DNA of 64,000 nt, taken from contig NZ_BDBC01000009.1 in assembly GCF_001612785.1 (NCBI RefSeq), forward strand, positions 1 through 64,000, in the 5' to 3' direction. Below, piece after piece: positions 55,806 to 63,704 of the stretch. The stretch is from Nocardia beijingensis NBRC 16342 (GTDB lineage: Bacteria; Actinomycetota; Actinomycetes; Mycobacteriales; Mycobacteriaceae). The notes beneath the pieces are model-generated. The model saw only the letters and a list, made by a program, of their open reading frames with translations, searched no databases and was not told the DNA's origin. Position 1 is the first letter of the stretch. Each line of letters begins with the position of its first letter. The position numbers and the translations under genes are program-made.

Positions 55806-56516
55806 GTGACACGGCGGGATCACGGACCCAAGGACGGTCGCAGCTACGGCGGGCTGTCCAAGGAGCAGCGGGTTGCCCAGCGGCAGACCCGTCTCATCGA
55901 TGCCGCCCTCGAACTATTCGGCACCCAGGGTTACGCGGCCACCTCGATCGAGCGACTCTGCTCGGTGGCGAACGTCTCCACGCGCAGTTTCTACGAGGAC
56001 ATGGGCAGCCGCGAAGCCCTGCTCATCGCCTTGGCGAATCGCATCACCTCCCGCGCGCTGGAATGCGCGCTCGCCGCGCTCGCGGCCACCCGGAACGAGC
56101 CCTTGCCCACCCGCGTGGTGGCGAGTTTCCGCGCCTATCTGGGCGTCACGTGTGCCGACGCCAGGACCGCGCGGGTGCTCTACGTCGAGGTGGTCGGCGT
56201 GAGCGCGGCGGTGGAGGAGTGGCGCAGGCAGCAGCGCCGTTTGCTGTCGGCGTTGCTGATCAGCGAGGCCGAACGATCCGTCGGCCGCGGCGAGACCGGT
56301 CCGCGGCGTTTCGATCTGTTCGCGCTGGCCGTGATCGGCGCGGTCACCTCCCTCGCCCAGGAATTGGTGCAGGGTACGTCGCCGGATTCGGTGGTGAGTC
56401 TGGACGAGATCTGCGCGGAGATCGCCTACTTCGTGAATTCCGGTCTTGCCCGCACGCGGGGTGACGATCCCGCGACGCTTCCGGACCGGCCTGCCGTCGA
56501 GGCCGATGTGTTCTGA
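55806..56516 (+). CDS. TetR-family regulator
   Basis: 236 residues. HTH at about 28-72 (LIDAALELFGTQGYAATSIERLCSVANVSTRSFYEDMGSREALLIAL). The C-terminal domain resembles that of the TetR at 15209. GTG start 81 bases after the importer operon; it may be co-transcribed. Ligand and target unknown. Confidence 0.88.
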   Translation: MTRRDHGPKDGRSYGGLSKEQRVAQRQTRLIDAALELFGTQGYAATSIERLCSVANVSTRSFYEDMGSREALLIALANRITSRALECALAALAATRNEPLPTRVVASFRAYLGVTCADARTARVLYVEVVGVSAAVEEWRRQQRRLLSALLISEAERSVGRGETGPRRFDLFALAVIGAVTSLAQELVQGTSPDSVVSLDEICAEIAYFVNSGLARTRGDDPATLPDRPAVEADVF

Positions 56517-56563
56517 ACCGAGCCGGATCGGCCGTGTGGATTTCCGCGGTCGGCGGGTGCGTG

Positions 56564-56585
56564 TGTTCCTATTGTTCGCGTGTTC
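56564..56585 (+). promoter_or_regulatory. three TGTTC direct repeats before the DeoR gene
   Basis: TGTTC at 56564, 56573 and 56581, 9 and 8 bases apart. DeoR-family proteins often bind short direct repeats, so this may be an autoregulatory site. Confidence 0.35.
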
Positions 56586-56626
56586 ACCGAAACAGTGGGG
56601 GTCCCGCGCGGCCGGGGCGGTGTGCG

Positions 56627-57418
56627 ATGACCGGATCGACCGACCGTCCGCAACGGTGGAACCGGCTGCTGGAACTGCTCGCCGAATCCGGGCGGCTCTC
56701 GGTGGAGGAGGCCGCCGAGCGGCTCGGCGTGTCGGCCGCGACGGTGCGCCGCGATTTCACCGCGCTCGCCGAACAACAGCTGGCCACGAGAACGCACGGC
56801 GGCGTCGTGGCGACCTCGGTGGCCTACGACCTGCCCGCGCGCTACCGGCAGAGCGCGGGCGAGGCCAAGCAGCGCATCGCCGAACACGCCGCGTCGCTGA
56901 TCGATCCGTGCGCGGTGGTCGGGATGAACGGCGGAACGACCACCACGGCGGTGGCAAGGGCGCTGGCCGGGCGCACCGACCTAGGGTCGGCCGGTGACGA
57001 GCGACTCACCATCGTCACCAACGCGCTGAACATCGCGGGGGAGATGGTGCTGCGCCCGCATGTGCGCACGGTCGTGCTCGGCGGCGTGGCCCGGCGGGAG
57101 TCCTACGAGCTGCACGGCCCGCTGGCCGAACGGGCGCTCGCCGAACTGCGTCTCGATGATCTCGTGCTCGGCGTGAACGCGATCTCCGCCGATGGCGGCG
57201 CGCAGTGCAGGCACCTCGACGAGGCCGGGGTGACCGCCGAGATGGTGCGGCGTTCCGGCCGGGTGATCGTGGTGGCGACCGGGGACAAGCTCGAGCGTAC
57301 CGCGCTGGCCCGCATCTGCGGCATCGAGCGGGTGCGGGTGCTGGTCACCGATACCGGCGCGGATCCGACCGCGGTGGAGGAGATCCGAGCGGCGGGCGTG
57401 CGGGTCGAGGTGGTGTAG
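56627..57418 (+). CDS. DeoR/GlpR-family sugar-phosphate-responsive regulator
   Basis: 263 residues. HTH at about 9-60 (RWNRLLELLAESGRLSVEEAAERLGVSAATVRRDFTALAEQQL), then the DeoR sensor domain with GMNGGTTTTAVARAL, ATGDKLERTALARI and VLVTDTGADP, the DeoRC phosphate-binding layout. Such proteins (AgaR, GlpR, FruR) respond to sugar phosphates; beside an amino-sugar island it is the likely controller, an AgaR-like role by context. Confidence 0.9.
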   Translation: MTGSTDRPQRWNRLLELLAESGRLSVEEAAERLGVSAATVRRDFTALAEQQLATRTHGGVVATSVAYDLPARYRQSAGEAKQRIAEHAASLIDPCAVVGMNGGTTTTAVARALAGRTDLGSAGDERLTIVTNALNIAGEMVLRPHVRTVVLGGVARRESYELHGPLAERALAELRLDDLVLGVNAISADGGAQCRHLDEAGVTAEMVRRSGRVIVVATGDKLERTALARICGIERVRVLVTDTGADPTAVEEIRAAGVRVEVV

Positions 57419-57443
57419 CCCGGCGCGACGCCGACTCGCCGAT

Positions 57444-58133
57444 CTACTCCGCGGTGGCCCGCGCCAGCGCCGGGGAAACCTCGGCGGTGGGCCGGATGCC
57501 GCGTCGCCAGACCAGGAATCCCCAGGCCACGAAGCCCGCGTAGACGAGGTAGAGGGTGGCCGACGGGTAGTAGCCCGCCCGCACCAGCAGGGGGATGCCG
57601 ACCAGGTCCACCGCGATCCAGATCAACCAGAACTCGGCCAGACCCCTGGCCATGCCGTAGGTGGCCAGCACCGAGCCGGTGAAGATCCACGCCTCGGCCC
57701 ACGGGCCGTAGGAACCCAGCCACTCGAAGAGCTGGGCGAAAACCGCGGTGCCCGCGAACATCGCCGCGAAGAGCACGACGCGTTCGCGGGTGCTCGCCCA
57801 GCGCGGGTCGACGCCGCGGTGTTCGAGAGCGGTCCCGCGCGCCGCGTGCCGGTACCAGCTCCACCAGCCGTACACGCTGACCGCGATGAACATCACCTGG
57901 CGTCCGGCCTGCCCGGCCATGTTCAGCTGCTGCGGCGTATGGAACACCCCACCGACGAACACGGTGAACAGCAAGGCGTTCCCGGCGATGCCGACCGGCC
58001 AGGCCCAGACCCGCCGCCGCATGCCGCCGATCGCGGAGGCCAGGCCGAAGCCGTTGCCGATCACCTCGCGCCAGAGGATCTCCGAGCCCGCGATGTGCAG
58101 CTTGGCGTCGAGCAGCGTGAGGATCGGGTTCAC
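57444..58133 (-). CDS. pnuC: nicotinamide mononucleotide/riboside transporter PnuC
   Basis: 229 residues with about 7 helices. SVYGWWSWYRHAARG and FWLIWIAVDLVGIPLLVRAGYY (a WxxW pair) are PnuC signatures. Facilitates uptake of nicotinamide riboside as an NAD precursor. The GTG at 58133 gives MNPILTLLDAKLHIAG, close to relatives; an ATG at 58166 is in frame but lies inside an inverted repeat. Divergent from the ABC operon. Confidence 0.9.
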   Translation of the reverse strand: MNPILTLLDAKLHIAGSEILWREVIGNGFGLASAIGGMRRRVWAWPVGIAGNALLFTVFVGGVFHTPQQLNMAGQAGRQVMFIAVSVYGWWSWYRHAARGTALEHRGVDPRWASTRERVVLFAAMFAGTAVFAQLFEWLGSYGPWAEAWIFTGSVLATYGMARGLAEFWLIWIAVDLVGIPLLVRAGYYPSATLYLVYAGFVAWGFLVWRRGIRPTAEVSPALARATAE

Positions 58134-58165
58134 CTGTCGTGTAACCCGCGGCGGGGCGCATCTCA

Positions 58166-58189
58166 TCCGATCGAATCGCCGCGATCGGA
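58166..58189. promoter_or_regulatory. 8-8-8 perfect inverted repeat between pnuC and the ABC operon
   Basis: TCCGATCG-N8-CGATCGGA, ending 33 bases upstream of the pnuC start. A further palindrome GATTGCGCAATC lies at 58212-58223, nearer the ABC genes. Both look like operators; the regulators are not identified. Confidence 0.5.
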
Positions 58190-58276
58190 AATGCGCGGTG
58201 CGAACCGTAACGATTGCGCAATCCGGCGACGCGATTCGCAATATCCGTGCAACGGGGTGCTCCTATGGTGGCCGTC

Positions 58277-59080
58277 ATGAGCACGGAGAGCGGTACCGCC
58301 GGGGGGACCGGAATTCATCTCAGCGGATTGACCAAGACCTTCCGGGTCGGGCGGAAAACCGTGCAGGCGTTGGCGAGCGTCGATCTGCACACCGAGCGGG
58401 GCGCGTTCCTGTCGCTGCTCGGTCCGTCCGGCTGCGGCAAGTCGACGGTCCTGCGCATCCTCGCCGGCCTGGAGACGCCGACCGCGGGCACGGCCCTGAT
58501 CGACGGCGCGACGCCCGCCGAACTGCGCGGCAGGCACGCGTTCGGCATCGCGTTCCAGGATTCGGCGTTGCTGCCGTGGCGGTCGGTGGCGTCGAATATC
58601 GCGCTGCCGTTGCAGGTCGCGGGCATCGCGCCGAAGCAGGGGCAGATCGATGAGCTGATCCGCCTGGTGGGACTGGACGGCTTCGAGAAGGCCAAACCGG
58701 CGCAGCTGTCGGGCGGTATGCGCCAGCGCGTCTCGATCGCGCGCGCACTGGTGGTCGAGCCGGCCGTGCTGCTGCTCGACGAACCGTTCGGCGCGCTCGA
58801 CGACATGACCAGGCAGCGACTCAATCTCGAGTTGCTGCGGATCTGGACCGAGAAGCCCGCGACGACGCTGATGGTCACCCACGGCATCGCGGAGGCGGTG
58901 TTCCTGTCCGATGTGGTGGCCGTGATGAGCCCGCGGCCGGGGCGGATCCTGGAGCTGGTCGAGATCGATCTGCCACGCCCTCGGCTGCCGGAGATGATGC
59001 GCACACCGGAGTTCCACAAACTGCACGACTATTTGTCGGAGCTGCTGTTCGGGACCGCGGGCAAAGGAGGCGTCGCGTGA
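58277..59080 (+). CDS. ABC transporter ATP-binding protein (SsuB/TauB-like)
   Basis: 267 residues. Walker [11 protein letters not shown]-loop [13 protein letters not shown], signature [15 protein letters not shown], Walker [13 protein letters not shown] and H-loop THGIAEA, the nitrate/sulfonate/taurine subtype that pairs with single-gene permeases and NMT1-type binding proteins. ATG 58277 (58265 possible). It is the first gene of the operon. Confidence 0.93.
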   Translation: MSTESGTAGGTGIHLSGLTKTFRVGRKTVQALASVDLHTERGAFLSLLGPSGCGKSTVLRILAGLETPTAGTALIDGATPAELRGRHAFGIAFQDSALLPWRSVASNIALPLQVAGIAPKQGQIDELIRLVGLDGFEKAKPAQLSGGMRQRVSIARALVVEPAVLLLDEPFGALDDMTRQRLNLELLRIWTEKPATTLMVTHGIAEAVFLSDVVAVMSPRPGRILELVEIDLPRPRLPEMMRTPEFHKLHDYLSELLFGTAGKGGVA

Positions 59081-59199
59081 ACGCCGATCAACCGGAACGC
59101 TGCCGGAGCCAGGGCAGACAGCGTCGGCAGCGGACGAGCCGCCCGGCTCGGTGGTATCGGTTCGCGCGCTGCGCCCGGCGGACGGGAGACACGGCGTGA
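59077..59199 (+). CDS. 40-codon bridging ORF between ATPase and permease
   Basis: Opens with GTG overlapping the ATPase stop (GTGA) and closes with TGA overlapping the permease GTG (GTGA). The product is Arg-rich and family-less. Another frame here ([18 protein letters not shown]) looks more protein-like and runs into the permease, so a one-base frameshift in a longer permease N-terminus is the main alternative. Confidence 0.3.
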   Translation: MNADQPERCRSQGRQRRQRTSRPARWYRFARCARRTGDTA

Positions 59200-59942
59200 A
59201 GCGTTTCGGTGGTGTGGTCGGCGTGCTGGGGTTGATCGCGGTGTGGTGGGCTCTCGCGGCGTTCGAAGTCGCGGGCGGCACCATACCCAGCCCATGGCAG
59301 GTGCTGCACACCATGTACACCGACGGATGGGACCTGTACGGCCCCAATTTCCGGATCACCGCGCTCGGCGCGTTGCAGGGCTTCGTCTGGGGCAACGGAC
59401 TGGCCATCGCTCTGGCCGTCCTGATCGTGCTCGTCCCGCCGATCGAGTCGCTGGCCACCCAATTGGCGATCCTTAGTTATTGCACCCCGCTGCTCGCGCT
59501 GGGCCCGATCATCCTGGTGGTGTTCGGCGGACGCACTCCGACGGTCTTCCTGGCCGCGATGTACTGCTTCTTCACGACCATGGTCGGCACCGTCGCCGGG
59601 CTGCGCTCGGCCGACCGGACCAGCCTGGAACTGGTGCGCGCCTACGGCGGCGGACGCTGGCAGCAGCTGTACCGGGTGCAGGCGATCTCGGCGCTGCCGA
59701 GCACGTTCGCCGCATTGAAGATCGCCGCGCCGTCGGCCGTGCTCGGCGCGATCATCGGCGAGTACCTCGGCGGCGTCGACAGCGGCATCGGGGTGGCGCT
59801 GACCGCCGCGCAGACCTCCTACAACGTGCCGCGCACCTGGGGCATGGCGCTGGCCGCCGCGGGCCTGGCCGGACTCGGTTACGCGCTGGTGGCGCTGGTC
59901 GCCCGTCTGGCCGCGCCGTGGACCGCGAGGGAGGCGCGATGA
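59196..59942 (+). CDS. ABC permease 1 (SsuC-like)
   Basis: 248 residues, 6 helices, with EAA-type loop ELVRAYGGGRWQQLYRVQAISALPS. Start GTG 59196 has GGGAG seven bases upstream; GTG 59151 would add 15 residues. Forms a heterodimeric pore with the next permease, unusual because SsuC-type systems often have one permease gene. Confidence 0.88.
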   Translation: MKRFGGVVGVLGLIAVWWALAAFEVAGGTIPSPWQVLHTMYTDGWDLYGPNFRITALGALQGFVWGNGLAIALAVLIVLVPPIESLATQLAILSYCTPLLALGPIILVVFGGRTPTVFLAAMYCFFTTMVGTVAGLRSADRTSLELVRAYGGGRWQQLYRVQAISALPSTFAALKIAAPSAVLGAIIGEYLGGVDSGIGVALTAAQTSYNVPRTWGMALAAAGLAGLGYALVALVARLAAPWTAREAR

Positions 59943-59986
59943 AGTCAGCCATTGCGCCGGAACGGATTACGGGGGCCGCTCGATGA
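59939..59986 (+). CDS. 15-codon bridging ORF between the permeases
   Basis: ATG overlaps the first permease stop (ATGA); its TGA overlaps the second permease ATG (ATGA). Encodes MKSAIAPERITGAAR. Probably a translational relay or chance; too short to judge as a protein. Confidence 0.3.
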   Translation: MKSAIAPERITGAAR

Positions 59987-60780
59987 CACTGCTGCGCCGG
60001 ATCGGGATCTTCCTGTTCCCGCTGTGCACCTCACTGCTGCTGATGCTGGTGCTCTGGTATGTCTTCCTGAAGGCGTTTCCGCAGGTCGGCCCGCGGGTCG
60101 GCAAGACGCCCGGCGATATCTGGGCCTACCTGGTGACCGCGCCCAACGCCGCGACCGCGCGGCAGGCGATCCTGGACGACCTGCAGATCACGCTGCGCGA
60201 CGCGGCCATCGGGTTCGGCGCGGGCATGCTCGCCGCCCTGGTGGTGGCCGCGCTGTTCGTGTCGTTCGCCGCCGTGGAGCAGACCTTCCTGCCGGTGGCG
60301 ATGCTGCTGCGCTCGGTGCCGCTGGTGGCGCTCACGCCGATCATCGTGCTGGTGTTCGGTCGCGGCGTGGCGGGAGTCGCGGTGCTCGCCGCGATCGTGG
60401 TGTTCTTCCCCGCGCTGGTCATGATCATGGCGGGACTGCGCGCCGCGCCGCGCCAAGCGCTGGAACTGGTGACCGCGTACGGCGGGTCGCGCTGGACCGG
60501 GCTGCGCATGGTGGCCGTGCCGGCGGCGCTGCCCTCGGTGTTCGCCGCCGCGCGGATCTCGGTGCCCGGCGCGCTGATCGGCGCGTTGCTCGGCGAGTGG
60601 CTCGGCAGCGGCACCGGTCTGGGGGCCGCTCTGATCCGGGCGATCCCGACGTTCCAGTACAGCAAGCTGTGGGCTTCGATCGTCATCGTCACGCTGGTCT
60701 CGGTGGTGCTCTATGCCATCGTCGGCGTCCTGGAGAACCTGGTGCTCGCCCGGTTCGGACCGGAAGCGGGACGCCTGTGA
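59983..60780 (+). CDS. ABC permease 2 (SsuC-like)
   Basis: 265 residues, 6 helices, EAA-type loop ELVTAYGGSRWTGLRMVAVPAALPS parallel to the one in permease 1. The two are paralogues. The ATG overlaps the stop of the 15-codon ORF. Confidence 0.9.
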   Translation: MTLLRRIGIFLFPLCTSLLLMLVLWYVFLKAFPQVGPRVGKTPGDIWAYLVTAPNAATARQAILDDLQITLRDAAIGFGAGMLAALVVAALFVSFAAVEQTFLPVAMLLRSVPLVALTPIIVLVFGRGVAGVAVLAAIVVFFPALVMIMAGLRAAPRQALELVTAYGGSRWTGLRMVAVPAALPSVFAAARISVPGALIGALLGEWLGSGTGLGAALIRAIPTFQYSKLWASIVIVTLVSVVLYAIVGVLENLVLARFGPEAGRL

Positions 60781-60815
60781 CCGAAACGAATTCCTCGCTC
60801 GGAACGCCAAAGTAA
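60777..60815 (+). CDS. 12-residue ORF after permease 2
   Basis: GTG overlaps the permease stop (GTGA) and reads MTETNSSLGTPK before TAA. Unlike the two earlier bridges it does not reach the next gene, 34 bases away. Confidence 0.25.
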   Translation: MTETNSSLGTPK

Positions 60816-60849
60816 AGAAAATGAAACGCGCTGCACTTAGATTCGGCCC

Positions 60850-61938
60850 ATGACACCCGCGCACCGCTCCACGTTCGGGCACCTGAACCGACGCTCGTTC
60901 CTCCGTTACTCCGCGTTCGCCGGCGCGGCGCTCGGCGGTGCGGGCGCGCTGGCCGCCTGCGGCGGGAGTTCCGGTGATGCGCCGGGCGGCAGCAGCGCCG
61001 ACGGCTCGAAATACGGCCGCGTCGCGGTGCAGCTGTCGTGGTTGAAGAACATCGAATTCGCGGGCGAATACTTCGCCGACTCGAAGGGCTATTTCCGGGA
61101 GGCCGGTTTCGGTTCGGTCGACCTGATCGCGGGCGGCGCGGCGAGCACGTCGGTGGAGGCCGGATTGGACACCGGGAAGGTGTGGCTCGGTCTGTCCGCG
61201 CCGCAGACCACCGCGCCCGCGATCCTGGAGGGCCTGCCCGCCAAGATCGTCGCCACCACCTATCAGAAGAACCCGTTCGCGATCGTGTCCGCCGCGGCGA
61301 GGCCGATCAAGACGCCCGCGGACATGAAGGGCCGCAAGATCGGTGTGCAGGACACCAATCAGCTGATCTTCAACGCGCTGCTCACCGCCAACGGGATGCA
61401 GCCGGGCGATGTCACCGTCGTACCCGCGCAATTCGACCCGACCCCGTTGGCCAACGGGGAGGTCGACGGTTGGGTCAGTTACGTGACCAACGAGCCGATC
61501 ACGCTCGCGGCCAAAGGCTTCCAGACCGCCCATTTCCTGTTCGCCGACTACAACCTGCCGCTGGTCGCCGAGACACTCACGGTCGCCCAGTCGACCATCG
61601 ACAAAGAGCGCGACAAGCTGAAGGCTTTCCTCACCGCGGAGATCAAAGGCTGGAAGGACGCGGTGGCGAATCCCGCCGAATCGGCCCGGCTCGCGGTCGA
61701 GGTGTACGGCAAGGACCAGAAGCTCGATCTCGCCGAGCAGACGAAAGAGGCTGCCGCGCAGAACGATCTGGTGGTCTCGGCGGATACCGCCACCGGCGGC
61801 CTGCTGTCGATGACCGATGCGCTGATCGAGCAGAACATCGCCGCGCTGCGCGCCGCGAAGATCGACATCAAGGCCGCGCAACTGTTCGACCTGTCGGTAC
61901 TGCGCGAGGTGTACGCCGAGAACCCCGCCCTGAAATAG
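60850..61938 (+). CDS. NMT1/THI5-like ABC substrate-binding lipoprotein, Tat-type signal
   Basis: 362 residues. The N-terminus has a twin-arginine motif (NRRSFLRYSAF) and a lipobox-like ALAAC at about 36-40, so it is probably exported folded and lipidated. The binding domain (KYGRVAVQLSWLKNIEFAGEYFADSKGYF, IGVQDTNQLIFNALL) is the THI5/NMT1 type that binds pyrimidine- or purine-like small molecules in several systems. Neighbours suggest a purine-related ligand. It ends one base before the facing xdhC stop. Confidence 0.88.
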   Translation: MTPAHRSTFGHLNRRSFLRYSAFAGAALGGAGALAACGGSSGDAPGGSSADGSKYGRVAVQLSWLKNIEFAGEYFADSKGYFREAGFGSVDLIAGGAASTSVEAGLDTGKVWLGLSAPQTTAPAILEGLPAKIVATTYQKNPFAIVSAAARPIKTPADMKGRKIGVQDTNQLIFNALLTANGMQPGDVTVVPAQFDPTPLANGEVDGWVSYVTNEPITLAAKGFQTAHFLFADYNLPLVAETLTVAQSTIDKERDKLKAFLTAEIKGWKDAVANPAESARLAVEVYGKDQKLDLAEQTKEAAAQNDLVVSADTATGGLLSMTDALIEQNIAALRAAKIDIKAAQLFDLSVLREVYAENPALK

Positions 61939-62958
61939 CTACAGTCCCACAGCGGTTTTCGGCGTAATCGGGATTTCACCGCTGTAGGGATCGACCGCTC
62001 GCACCGGCTGCGCGGCGCGGGTGGCCAGCAGTTCGGCCGCGATCGCGACGGCCATCTCGGGAGCGGTGCGCGCGCCGATGTCGAAACCGGCGGGCGAGTG
62101 CAGCCGCGACAGCGTCTCCTCGCCGAATCCGCCCGCGCGCAGGTCTTCCATGCGCCGGATGTGTACCTGACGTGACCCCATGGCACCGAGATAGCCGAGC
62201 TCGGGTAGTCGTAGCGCCACGGTGAGCAGCGGAATCTCGAACGTGGGATCGTGCGACAACACGACTATGGCAGTGCTGCTGTCGATCTCCCCGGCGGCGG
62301 AGAGGATGTTGAGGTAGCGGTGCGGCCAGTCGACCACGACCTCGGCGCCGGGAAACGACTCCGGCGTGGCGAAATTGGGGCGGGAGTCGCAGATGGTCAC
62401 CCGGTAGCCGAGCAACTTCGCCTGCACGGTGAGCGCGGCGGCGAAGGAATTGGCGCCGAAGATGATCAGGCGCGGCGGCGGGGCGAACGAGCTGACGAAA
62501 ACGTCGGAATCGGGGAGCGCGACCAATTCGGTGGCGTGCTTCTTGTCGGTGATCAGGTGCTGGCCGATCAGGTCGGCATCGGAGTTCCACACCACCGTGA
62601 AGACGGTGACCCTGCGGTGCGCCGCGATCTCGGCGGCGACATCCGGGAACTCCGGGAAGTGTCTTCGGGAGAACGGCTCGGTGAAGACGTCTATCATCCC
62701 CTCGCCGTCCAAGCCGCCGCCCACGCCGAAACGGTGCATCGCGCGACGGCCGGTACGCGCCGCCTGGAGCACGGCCTCGTACGCGATGTCCTCCAGCCCG
62801 CCCCCGGCGACCGATCCGTAGACGCCCCCGTCCGGGTCGACCAGCATCGCCGAGCCCACCGGTAAGGGCGCGGCGCCCACGGTGCGCACGATGGTGCCGA
62901 GTCCGCCGGTACGGCCCGAGTGCCACACCCGCAACAGGTCGTCGACGATGTCCCGCAT
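61939..62958 (-). CDS. xdhC: XdhC/CoxI-family protein
   Basis: 339 residues. N-terminal XdhC-CoxI domain (GSVAGGGLEDIAYEAVLQAARTG) and C-terminal Rossmann domain (RLIIFGANSFAAALTVQAKLLGYRVTICDSR; GAMGSRQ). XdhC delivers sulfurated molybdenum cofactor to xanthine dehydrogenase. Followed upstream on the same strand by the MocA-like gene with 13 bases between, an expected cofactor pair. Confidence 0.9.
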   Translation of the reverse strand: MRDIVDDLLRVWHSGRTGGLGTIVRTVGAAPLPVGSAMLVDPDGGVYGSVAGGGLEDIAYEAVLQAARTGRRAMHRFGVGGGLDGEGMIDVFTEPFSRRHFPEFPDVAAEIAAHRRVTVFTVVWNSDADLIGQHLITDKKHATELVALPDSDVFVSSFAPPPRLIIFGANSFAAALTVQAKLLGYRVTICDSRPNFATPESFPGAEVVVDWPHRYLNILSAAGEIDSSTAIVVLSHDPTFEIPLLTVALRLPELGYLGAMGSRQVHIRRMEDLRAGGFGEETLSRLHSPAGFDIGARTAPEMAVAIAAELLATRAAQPVRAVDPYSGEIPITPKTAVGL

Positions 62959-62971
62959 CAGCTAGCTCCGA

Positions 62972-63568
62972 TCACCGTGCGGTCGTGGCCGGGAAGTCAC
63001 GATCGACGCCCGTCGCCAAATCGTCGCACGTGACGCACACCATATCGTTTCTGCCGGTCAAATAGGTGCGGGCCCCGGAATCTCCTGAGGCGGATCCGCA
63101 AACGGCGTTCCAGTGCTTGTGGGCGATGACAACGGGGTGCCCGGGTGTGTTGTGAAACACAGCACGAGCCAGGCCGCTGGGGGCGCCGAGGGCGGCGGCG
63201 AGCACTCGGGCGACCGCGTCGGCGCCGACATCGGGGGTGTCCACCGGCATGATCGCGGCATACCGGGCGGGGGTGCTCGCGACGGCGATCAAGCCCGCCC
63301 GCAGCGACGCGCTCAGGCCGGTCGCCCAGTCCGCCGCCCACACGTGGCGCACGCCCGGCGGCAGATCGACGATCCGTGGCGTCGGGCCGGTCGCGCCGAG
63401 CACCACGATGACCGGGTCGCAGCCGCCGTCGCGCAGCGCGGCGACCGCGGCCCGCAGCCAGGCGCCGCCCTCGGCGAGCGCTTTCGGTTTTCCGTAGCGG
63501 GTTCCCGCGCCCGCGGCGAGCACGACGCCGGCGCAGGCCGCGACGGCGGGGCGATCAGGGTCGGCCAT
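62972..63568 (-). CDS. MocA/MobA-like molybdopterin nucleotidyltransferase
   Basis: 198 residues. The nucleotide loop is VVLAAGAGTRYGKPKAL (about 15-31), metal site VDTPDVG and later FHNTPGHPVVI, as in MocA, which makes the cytosine dinucleotide form of Mo cofactor for xanthine-dehydrogenase-type enzymes. First gene of the xdhC operon; divergent from the OHCU decarboxylase gene. Confidence 0.87.
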   Translation of the reverse strand: MADPDRPAVAACAGVVLAAGAGTRYGKPKALAEGGAWLRAAVAALRDGGCDPVIVVLGATGPTPRIVDLPPGVRHVWAADWATGLSASLRAGLIAVASTPARYAAIMPVDTPDVGADAVARVLAAALGAPSGLARAVFHNTPGHPVVIAHKHWNAVCGSASGDSGARTYLTGRNDMVCVTCDDLATGVDRDFPATTAR

Positions 63569-63704
63569 GCCTAAAAGGTAATACCGGCCGGTCTGCGCCG
63601 CACGGGGGGAAACCGGTGGTCAAAGGCGTTTCGTGAGCGACACGCCGAAGGTGATCCCTCCGCTTCCGGTGGCGGCGGCCCCGGCCGTATTCGATGCTGG
63701 TCCG

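Noticed and set aside
58250..58290. ACGGGGTGCTC resembling the start of a TPP riboswitch, tempting next to a THI5-like importer
   Set aside because: No CTGAGA, GAACCTGA or closing stem follows, and the ATPase coding region begins at once.
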